Shown here: positions 6,601-10,715 of the stretch, in pieces | Position numbering within the stretch: the first letter of the stretch is position 1 | How the letters are laid out: each line of letters starts with the position of its first letter | NCBI GenBank assembly: GCA_945872195.1 | Contig: CAMBZO010000047.1 | Location: 1 to 10,715, forward strand | Direction: 5' to 3' | From: Akkermansia muciniphila | GTDB taxonomy: Bacteria > Verrucomicrobiota > Verrucomicrobiia > Limisphaerales > SXTU01 | Length of the DNA stretch: 10,715 bases | The notes under the pieces: model-generated | Database searches by the model: none | The model's input: the letters and a program-made list of their open reading frames with translations, nothing else | Told to the model about the DNA's origin: nothing | Translations under genes and position numbers: made by a program

Positions 6601-7359
6601 CTGCAAGACGCCCGCACGGGCGGTGGTCACGGCACGTAGCGCAGCACCCGCCAGATTGAGCGTGGGCACGTCGGGCGCGGTGGCGAGGACCGGAAGCCAT
6701 TCCTTGTGCCACTCGTCGATCTCCGCGTAGAGCCAGGTGCGCCACGGCGTTGGCTTTTCTTCCCGGAATACGGAGAGCTGCTTCGCAGACCACGCCTCCG
6801 GGTCGTGCAGGGTTTGCGTGTAACGATGAAGTCTCCACACAAGCTCGCGGAGATGCTCATCGCTGCCGCGACCGGCTCGGCGGATGAGTTGCTGGACGGC
6901 GGCGCTGTGCGGATGGCGGCCGGCGTAGTGCTCGTCGAGCAGCGCGGTGAGGCAGTCGCGGGAGAGCGGGCGGGTCTGGCCTTCGTCGAGAATGACAAGC
7001 TGCGGGTCAATCGCGAGGTGATGGAAGTGCTCGCGGACAAGCCGGAGGCAGAAGCTGTGCAGCGTGGAGATTTGAGCGGTGTCGAGGAGTGCGAGTTGTT
7101 CCGCAAGGATGTCGGCGTCACCAACCGGTGCCTGCTGCAACTCGTCTTGCAGTGCCTTCCGCAGTCGGGCGCGCATCTCGGCGGCGGCGGCCTCAGTGAA
7201 GGTGACGAGCAGCAACCGGTCGAGGGATACGCCATCGCGCAGCAGTTGCAGGCATCGCTCGATGAGTGTGCGCGTCTTACCGGTGCCCGCACCCGCGATG
7301 ATAAGCACGTTGCCGCGCGCGGCGATGGCAGACTGTTGGGCGAGGGTGAAGGCGCTCAC
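3607..7359 (-). CDS. addA: AddAB helicase-nuclease, subunit A (UvrD-family helicase with RecB-like nuclease)
   Basis: AddA is the 3'-5' helicase and one of two nucleases of AddAB, which processes double-strand breaks for RecA loading. From GTG at 7359 it has 1250 residues, normal for the family. Helicase motifs: AGAGTGKT (22-29), VTFTEAAAAEM (52-62), TLHSFC (99-104), DFSDLE (372-377), VDEYQD (404-409), LVGDLKQSIYRFR (432-444), LSDNFRS (474-480), VRLMSIHHSKGLEFP (789-803) and LLYVALTRARD (867-877). The C-terminal PD-(D/E)XK nuclease has HHAFLQ (1043-1048), GVAD (1181-1184), DYKTD (1197-1201) and QLSLYADAL (1218-1226), so both activities should be intact. The frame is open to an alternative start at 7446, but the GTG has a strong Shine-Dalgarno sequence and overlaps the addB stop as GTGA. 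At least five repeat-derived segments interrupt the protein, near residues 254-276, 318-330, 459-467, 959-972 and 1131-1172. Stop TAG at 3607-3609. Confidence 0.95.
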   Translation of the reverse strand: MSAFTLAQQSAIAARGNVLIIAGAGTGKTRTLIERCLQLLRDGVSLDRLLLVTFTEAAAAEMRARLRKALQDELQQAPVGDADILAEQLALLDTAQISTLHSFCLRLVREHFHHLAIDPQLVILDEGQTRPLSRDCLTALLDEHYAGRHPHSAAVQQLIRRAGRGSDEHLRELVWRLHRYTQTLHDPEAWSAKQLSVFREEKPTPWRTWLYAEIDEWHKEWLPVLATAPDVPTLNLAGAALRAVTTARAGVLQGPTDSDGATTESRRHEVQLSVGLTAIRAADSTDNWARKKGKLRPPYEKFFEEAEFFLALLAPAPRVGDLQSPSIPARPPASPLAQDWGWCRHEMAALVQLAQQFTARFAEAKRQLGGVDFSDLEQFALRLLRDDATGVARHCRAHFTHVCVDEYQDINAAQDAILRLVSGEGASANRFLVGDLKQSIYRFRLASPHIFASYAKAWRVGDLQSPPPGVVIALSDNFRSREAILNFVNPLFRALMRESIGGVAYDAEAELKFGGTVPAAGPRAVELHLLTKDAEEPSDERDATTDLLDLLGMEREARCVALRLRALHAGGHEVWDEEAGAPRRVEWRDMVVLMRSPGSRVESFAQEFHRAGVPLHAARGGFYEALEVRDLLNLLRLLDNPLQDLPLLAVLRSPLVAMSLEELVALRAQNDERLFWDVLVKGARTPAAPLFTKATSFLARFTVWRERLRLSSLTDCLENVLAETHYESLLLAEPRGAERVANVRRLLDLARQFDPYQRQGLHRFLQFIAAQEEAELDHAPAPVPTDNAVRLMSIHHSKGLEFPVVVVAGLGTLFNERDLRGEILLDADFGLCPMVSPPDRERRYASLPHWLARRRGRRELLGEELRLLYVALTRARDTLLLVGTDAGKDVVQKWREPATALSDLALLKARCPLHWLRAWLPSVTAEEDWRGDTAGQNALLSWDFYTADDRRLAIADAAGPLTPTLSHAGGEGEAAVVARLRERLSWSYPHASATHELAKTSVTVLRRRAAEPEPEASTPFAPRFTVAPRSRGGLTATQVGLAHHAFLQCVDLARTATALDLRNEAARLTESGVLTQRDAAALDFVGLLSFWESSVGQQIRAHSSRVQREVPFTARFAVSELAAMGLLPTGGHEGAFSLPRSRGEGGRRPDEGWGPPMPTHVTPLPSSKEGSPSAEFVIVQGVADLVVFGEKEIWLLDYKTDHFDAAELSAKVREHGPQLSLYADALERIYGKKVTRTWLHFLALGRTELL
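3848..3870 (-). repeat. Family B hairpin in addA, copy next to nuclease motif
   Basis: CTCCCTTCC (3848-3856) pairs with GGAGGGGAG (3862-3870) at 8 of 9 positions around a 5-base loop. In addA it encodes TPLPSSKEG, in the same frame and clearly like the PLPSEGRG peptide of ribD. It ends about ten residues before the first nuclease motif GVAD. Confidence 0.65.
3914..3956 (-). repeat. Second C-rich palindromic repeat in addA (CATCCGGCC...CCTTCTCCC type)
   Basis: GGCC-TGC-GGCC (3914-3924) is directly followed by a hairpin with perfect 9-base arms CCTTCTCCC (3926-3934) and GGGAGAAGG (3948-3956). Reading CCCCTCATCC, GGCC palindrome, CCTTCTCCC in that order matches a repeat type common in proteobacterial genomes as I remember it. 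The host protein reads SLPRSRGEGGRRPDEGWG. With the adjoining 3848-3870 copy it makes a composite insertion of about 42 residues (addA 1131-1172) between the REVPFTARF strand and the FVIVQGVADLV strand of the nuclease domain. Confidence 0.7.
4441..4485 (-). repeat. Family B repeat in addA, read in a second frame
   Basis: On the minus strand this reads CCTCTCACCCCAACCCTCTC, a G/C block, then GAGGGAGAA. It is the same CCTCACCCC...CCCTCTC...GAGGGAG layout as in ribD but with an imperfect stem (8 of 11 pairs). AddA reads it one base out of phase with the ribD copy, giving GPLTPTLSHAGGEG (959-972). It lies in the variable stretch between helicase motif VI and the nuclease domain. Confidence 0.7.
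5958..5984 (-). repeat. Family A palindrome in addA between helicase motifs III and IV
   Basis: CGGCGACT (5962-5969), GCA, AGTCGCCG (5973-5980) is a perfect palindrome, and three further outer pairs (GTG/CAC) extend it to 27 bases with one mismatched position. In addA it encodes RVGDLQSP (459-466), inserted after SYAKAW and before VVIALSDNFRS, where related helicases have a variable loop. Confidence 0.8.
6365..6419 (-). repeat. Family A palindrome flanked by 12-base direct repeats in addA
   Basis: GGCGATT (6386-6392), GCA, AATCACC (6396-6402) is a palindrome with one G-T type mismatch. It encodes RVGDLQSP (318-325), identical to the copy at 5958-5984 but with different codons. The perfect direct repeat GGGGGGCGGGCG occurs at 6365-6376 and again at 6408-6419, bracketing it like a target-site duplication. 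The repeat is low-complexity, so chance is possible. The segment lies in a proline-rich stretch before the DFSDLE motif. Confidence 0.7.
6534..6599 (-). repeat. Nested palindromic segment in addA (degenerate family A copy)
   Basis: It contains GGCGACT-TTC-AGTCG (6561-6575), related to family A. Two overlapping alternative pairings also exist: CGACAACTGAA (6541-6551) with TTCAGTCGTCG (6568-6578), 10 of 11, and GGCCAACCGA (6534-6543) with TCGGTCGGCC (6590-6599), 9 of 10. AddA reads it in a different frame from the other family A copies (DGATTESRRHEV, about 259-270). Element limits are uncertain. Confidence 0.5.
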
Positions 7360-10300
7360 GGTTCTTCCTCCTCCGCGACGGATTTTGCCAGTGTGCGGTA
7401 GGACTGCGTCCACGGGTCGAAACGGCAGATGGGGCGGTAGTCGCAACGGTCGCAGGCTTTTTCGCTGGCGCTGAGGCGGACGGGCGAGACTGAGATTTTG
7501 CCCGCGAAGATGGCTTCACCGAGGCTCCGGAGGTTGGCTTCGACTTGAGTGAGCAGCGCTGCGAACTCATCGGTGGGCCGCGCGTCGGAGCGGCTCGCGA
7601 TGATGCCGCCGGCCTTGTTTAGCTGGTAGCGGAACTGGCCGCTCGGCAGGTCGCGCGCGCGGGAATCGAGGTGAGGGAGGTGCGCAAGGTCGAAGCGGCC
7701 GGCGTGCTCGTAGGTGGCGCTTCGGGCAGCTTCGTCTTCAGAAACAATCTCGGTGCGCTCCCCGGTGGAACCGGCTGCGCCGTGAAGTGGGATGTAGAAT
7801 ACGCCGACGGGATGCTGCGTTGCAGCAGCCGACGTGAGGACATTGAGATAGGCGAGGAGTTGAAGCTGGAGGCCGTGCTTGATTCTGAGCGGGTCGAGCT
7901 TCTTGGGGCTGCTCTTGTAGTCCACGACGACGGCGAGAGTCTCGCCGGACTTCTCGTCGTGCAAAAGATCCACGCGGTCAATGCGTCCGCGCAGAGAGAG
8001 CGCTCGTCCGTCGTGCAGTTCCAGTCGCCACGCGGGCATCCGGCTGCCAGGGAGGCCAAAGCCGAGTTCCACCGCAGCGGGGTCGAAGGCGTATGCGGGC
8101 ATCCAACCGACAAGCGCGGCGAGCAGGCGTTGCGCACTAGCGATGAGAGTGCGCGCGGCGAAGCGGCGGGATTCATCCGCTGCGAAGAGCGTGAACTCGG
8201 GGCTTGCGAGGAGGTCTTCACCAACGCGCGCGGCGAGTTCGGCGGCCTCGGCGGGCGAGAGGTCGCGCCAGCGGCGATTGCTTGCCGTGACGCGGACGTG
8301 AAATTCATCGAGCAAGCGGTGGATGAAGCTGCCGCGCTCGCGGTGGTCCACCTCGAATTCCTTGCGCTCCTGCGCGCGCAGGCCGGCGGCGACGAAGAAC
8401 TTGAAGGGGCACTCGGCGAACTGCTCGAGCTTGCTGACGGAGGTGCGGAGCTCGCGTTCGTAGAGCGCGGCGACGGCGGCGGGGGAAAGGGTGGTGATGG
8501 TCCGGGATGCGGAGATTTCGCGCCAGCGGGCGATGACGGGGATGATGGCGGGGAGCGAGGTGAGGGAATGGGGAATGGGGAATGGGGAATGGGGGGCTGT
8601 CCCCTCTCCCAGCGGGAGAGGGTCCGAAAGCGGCGGAGGGTCGCCGCAGTCCAAGACGCTGGCGCGAGGTTCGGTGGCCTCGGGATTCCGCAATCCGCAA
8701 TCCGCAATCCGCATTCCAGCGAGGATGGGTTCGAGCAATTCCTCCGTGTGCTCAGCTTCGCGCCAGTCGTGCGTGGTCGGGACTTTTTCGAGTTCGAGGC
8801 CGGGGAAGAGTTGCTGGACGTGCGCGAAGATGGGCGAGGGGTGGAGCGGCTTGCCGTTGTTGCCGGCGGCACTGCAACTCAGCACGAGCCGCGCGCGGCT
8901 GCGGGTGCAGGCGATGTAGGCGAAGTAACGTTCGTGCGCAATCTGCGCGCGCGGGTCGAGGCCGAGACGGGCGTCGTGGGCGGAAAGCAGGTCGCGCTCG
9001 GTGTCGGTGAGCAAGACCGGCGGCGTGGGCGGGGCGGGGAAGATGCCTTCGTTCAGCCCGAGCACGAGCGCGAGTTGCAACTCGGGGTTGCGCGAGCGGT
9101 CAATGGTGCCGATGAGAACCTGGTCGAGCGCGGGAGGAATGACGCCGACGGAGAGGGAGCTGAGGCCGGCTTCGAGGATGGGCAGCCATTCACGGAGCGG
9201 CAGAGCGGGTGCGCTCGCGGGAAAGGCGCGCGCCAGATTCTCAAGCCACGTGTGCATCTGGCGCAGGACGGTGGCGTGGATGGCGCGAGGGACAGGAGTG
9301 TCCCCCGCAAGCGCAAGGGCGTCGTCCCAGGATTGCAGGCGGGACTCGATGGCGAGGTCATCCCAGAAAGCGCGGAGGGCTGCGGCAAGGGAGGATCCGG
9401 AAATGGTTGAAGGCGCACGGGTGGCGTCGTTCGCGAATGTGGTTAATTGGTCCGAGAGCTTTCGGAACGGCGCGGTGAGGCGGGAGCGGAGTTGCTCGGC
9501 GCGCTGAAGGTCGAACTTGGGTTCTGCGAGGGCGAGTGGTTCGAGCCATTGCGTGCCGCGCCAGCCGTGGGCGAGGGCATGGTTTTCCAGCCAGTCAATG
9601 TCGGCGTCGCGGTCGTGGGCGAGGCCGGACTTGAGCGCGCCAAAAAGATCGTTGGGCTGCCAGCCGTAGGCGAGCGTGCGCAGGGCGAAGCGCGTCAACT
9701 CGGCGAGCGGGTGGTGAGCGACGGGCTCGCGGCGATCGAGGAAGAAGGGAATGCCGTAGCGCGTGAACACACGGCGCAGCGCAGTGTGATGGTGGTCGAG
9801 CGTGCGGAGGATGACGGCGCAGTCGCGGAAGCGTCCGTCCGCGCGGACGTGGCGGAGGATTTCGCGGGCGGCATGGGTGGCTTCAGCCTCGGGGTGGGCG
9901 CAGACGGCGAGGCGAAGTGCCGGCGACTGGAAGTGGCCGGCACGGGCGGCGGGCGCAGTCCAGTTGGCCTCGAGTTCAGCGAGGGTTGGGTTGCCACGGA
10001 AACGGCTGTGCGCGGGGTCGCGCGCCAGTTCTTCCGTGCTCACTTCGCAGTTTGGCAAAGCCTTGATGCGTTGGATGCAATCGCCGTAAGTGCGGCGGAC
10101 GGTGGACCAGAGGGAGAGCCAGCTCTTGGAATCCGAAGCCTGTGGGTCGAGGCAGAAGGCGAGTGTGGAGTTGCGACAGAACGGGAGCACGGCGCAGAGC
10201 AAATCCATTTCTTGAGGCGTCATCTCGGCGAAGCCGTCGAGCCACAAGCCGCTGATGCGGAATGCGAAATCCCCGACCCTCGCGGTGGCGAGGTCGAGCA

Positions 10301-10715
10301 ACTGGTCGGCGTCTTGAGTTTGGCTCTGCTCCAGCCACTCGTGGTAGGCGCGGAGCAGGTGGTGGAGGTCGTGGAGTTTGTCGCGGAGCGGGGCGTTCTC
10401 CGTGCAACGCTCGGCGAGGCGGGCGAGGCGGGCGGGCGTGAGTTGGTGGCGCTGGAACTCGCGGAGCAGCTGGCTGAGTTGACGCGCGAAGCCGGGCAGA
10501 CGCGCGGTGGCGCGGAAGACGCGGAGCGCGGGTTGCTCGCGGGCGAGCAACGCGCGCAGCACCATCACGCGGCCCTCGTCGTCGAGGAGTTCGGGAACGG
10601 TGCTGAAGGTTTCGAGCAGCCAGCTCGCGAGGCGGTCAAAGGAAACGATTTGCAGGCGTGAGTAGCCAGCGAGCTTCGGATCATCGAGAAGCTGGCGTTC
10701 CAACTGGAAAGTCGC
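7356..10715 (-). CDS. addB: AddAB helicase-nuclease, subunit B (N-terminus outside window)
   Basis: AddB is the second subunit of AddAB: a non-translocating helicase-like scaffold with a C-terminal nuclease and an iron-sulfur cluster. The frame is open from the right edge for 1119 residues. It begins ATFQLERQLLDDPKL, which in the family follows a VPEQ segment, so about 45 N-terminal residues with the Walker-A-like motif lie beyond the window; TTG at 10701-10703 is internal, not the start. Visible features (numbered from 10715): LWLDGFAEMTPQE (157-169), YGIPFFLDRREPVAHHPL (320-337), YIACTRSRARLVLS (600-613); cluster cysteines C769, C1088, C1091 and C1097 (C-x2-C-x5-C at the end); nuclease residues H799, D913 (GRID) and D932/K934 (VDYKSS). 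Both the nuclease and the iron staple look intact. Repeat-derived segments occur near residues 256-266 and 666-721. Its TGA overlaps the addA GTG. Confidence 0.95.
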   Translation of the reverse strand, partial: ATFQLERQLLDDPKLAGYSRLQIVSFDRLASWLLETFSTVPELLDDEGRVMVLRALLAREQPALRVFRATARLPGFARQLSQLLREFQRHQLTPARLARLAERCTENAPLRDKLHDLHHLLRAYHEWLEQSQTQDADQLLDLATARVGDFAFRISGLWLDGFAEMTPQEMDLLCAVLPFCRNSTLAFCLDPQASDSKSWLSLWSTVRRTYGDCIQRIKALPNCEVSTEELARDPAHSRFRGNPTLAELEANWTAPAARAGHFQSPALRLAVCAHPEAEATHAAREILRHVRADGRFRDCAVILRTLDHHHTALRRVFTRYGIPFFLDRREPVAHHPLAELTRFALRTLAYGWQPNDLFGALKSGLAHDRDADIDWLENHALAHGWRGTQWLEPLALAEPKFDLQRAEQLRSRLTAPFRKLSDQLTTFANDATRAPSTISGSSLAAALRAFWDDLAIESRLQSWDDALALAGDTPVPRAIHATVLRQMHTWLENLARAFPASAPALPLREWLPILEAGLSSLSVGVIPPALDQVLIGTIDRSRNPELQLALVLGLNEGIFPAPPTPPVLLTDTERDLLSAHDARLGLDPRAQIAHERYFAYIACTRSRARLVLSCSAAGNNGKPLHPSPIFAHVQQLFPGLELEKVPTTHDWREAEHTEELLEPILAGMRIADCGLRNPEATEPRASVLDCGDPPPLSDPLPLGEGTAPHSPFPIPHSLTSLPAIIPVIARWREISASRTITTLSPAAVAALYERELRTSVSKLEQFAECPFKFFVAAGLRAQERKEFEVDHRERGSFIHRLLDEFHVRVTASNRRWRDLSPAEAAELAARVGEDLLASPEFTLFAADESRRFAARTLIASAQRLLAALVGWMPAYAFDPAAVELGFGLPGSRMPAWRLELHDGRALSLRGRIDRVDLLHDEKSGETLAVVVDYKSSPKKLDPLRIKHGLQLQLLAYLNVLTSAAATQHPVGVFYIPLHGAAGSTGERTEIVSEDEAARSATYEHAGRFDLAHLPHLDSRARDLPSGQFRYQLNKAGGIIASRSDARPTDEFAALLTQVEANLRSLGEAIFAGKISVSPVRLSASEKACDRCDYRPICRFDPWTQSYRTLAKSVAEEEEP
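7360..7374 (-). promoter_or_regulatory. Strong Shine-Dalgarno sequence for addA, inside addB
   Basis: GGAGGAGG at 7374-7367 (minus strand) lies 7 bases before the GTG at 7359, within the last codons of addB (the EEEEP tail). With the GTGA overlap at 7356-7359 it supports translational coupling and fixes the addA start. It is the only strong Shine-Dalgarno sequence seen in the window. Confidence 0.85.
8563..8590. repeat. Heptamer tandem array, unit GGGGAAT, in addB
   Basis: Four consecutive 7-base units: one variant (AGGGAAT) and three perfect GGGGAAT, followed by GGGG. AddB reads it on the other strand as PHSPFPIPHS. A 7-base unit makes a 7-codon peptide period and is open in this frame. It resembles the short tandem heptamer repeats (STRR) known from cyanobacteria in style, not in sequence that I can confirm. 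Confidence 0.85.
8602..8622 (-). repeat. Family B hairpin in addB
   Basis: CCCTCTCCC (8602-8610), AGC, GGGAGAGGG (8614-8622): perfect 9-base arms with a 3-base loop. AddB reads DPLPLGEG, in the same frame as the ribD copy. It lies 12 bases from the heptamer array at 8563-8590 and is part of the same composite insertion. Confidence 0.8.
8688..8715. repeat. Heptamer tandem array, unit CCGCAAT, in addB
   Basis: Four consecutive 7-base units: three perfect CCGCAAT and one variant CCGCATT. AddB reads it on the minus strand as MRIADCGLRNPE. With the other array it brackets the family B hairpin, and the 8563-8717 block together accounts for about 55 residues (666-721) that have no counterpart I recognise in AddB. 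Confidence 0.85.
9917..9943 (-). repeat. Family A palindrome in addB
   Basis: GTGCCGGCGACT (9917-9928), GGA, AGTGGCCGGCAC (9932-9943): 12-base arms with a single mismatch (9925/9935). AddB reads RAGHFQSPA, in the same frame as the RVGDLQSP copies in addA; the one mismatch is exactly the base that changes GAC (D) to CAC (H). It sits in a loop just before the LRLAVCAHPEAE strand. Confidence 0.8.

Noticed and set aside
7360..7446. Start at 7446 for addA
   Set aside because: It would overlap addB by about 90 bases and adds 29 residues with no family match, while the GTG at 7359 has an ideal Shine-Dalgarno sequence.
8563..8715. Possible CRISPR-like array
   Set aside because: The repeats are contiguous 7-base units without spacers, inside a coding frame.
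7671..9410. Long plus-strand open frame (579 codons), and another at 9447-10661 (404 codons)
   Set aside because: Both are antisense to addB, which carries the conserved motifs; no recognisable domains in the plus-strand products.
9985..10020. AHSRFRGNP in addB, resembling the SRFRGND peptides of another dispersed repeat
   Set aside because: It leads straight into the LAELEANW segment expected in AddB and shows no hairpin, so it is probably native.
10255..10300. RVGDF peptide in addB as a further family A copy
   Set aside because: The DNA is not a clear palindrome and the stretch continues directly into the conserved LWLDGFAEMTPQE segment, so it is better explained as native AddB sequence.

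Overview
This GC-rich bacterial window (roughly two thirds G+C by eye) carries six protein genes in three blocks and an unusually dense set of short palindromic or tandem repeats, most of them inside open reading frames. Two secreted proteins of the 3-keto-disaccharide hydrolase family (old name DUF1080, PF06439) lie in tandem. That family is strongly expanded in Verrucomicrobiota and Planctomycetota, so I infer a free-living member of one of these phyla, more likely Verrucomicrobiota. There is no rRNA or marker protein to settle it.

Layout. (1) Positions 1-1947, minus strand: ribD (deaminase-reductase) followed by ribE (riboflavin synthase, C-terminus cut by the window edge). The 202-base spacer between them holds a large imperfect inverted repeat. 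(2) Positions 2091-3530, plus strand: two signal-peptide-bearing DUF1080 proteins 33 bases apart, divergent from ribD. (3) Positions 3607-10715, minus strand: addB (N-terminus cut by the right edge) and addA, joined by a GTGA start/stop overlap with a strong Shine-Dalgarno sequence. They encode the two subunits of the AddAB helicase-nuclease for double-strand-break repair. A long hairpin sits between the convergent block-2 and block-3 genes. There is no gene-free stretch longer than about 200 bases.

The most unusual content is the repeats. At least three sequence families interrupt ribD, addA and addB: (A) a palindrome with core GGCGACT-NNN-AGTCGCC, which in three of four copies is read in the same frame and gives the peptide R(V/A)G(D/H)(L/F)QSP; (B) C-rich hairpins of the CCCTCTCCC...GGGAGAGGG type, read in two different frames as PLPSEGRG-like or LTPTLSHAGGEG-like peptides; (D) two four-unit heptamer arrays. 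A further family (C, CTTTGTG...) is intergenic, between ribD and ribE. All coding copies keep the host frame open and fall where the enzyme families have linkers or variable loops, while every catalytic motif I could check is intact. This resembles the Rickettsia palindromic elements known to insert into protein-coding genes, but the sequences and apparent host differ.

Functionally the genes are housekeeping (riboflavin synthesis, recombinational repair) plus periplasmic carbohydrate metabolism. Nothing suggests a phage, plasmid, CRISPR array or conventional insertion sequence.
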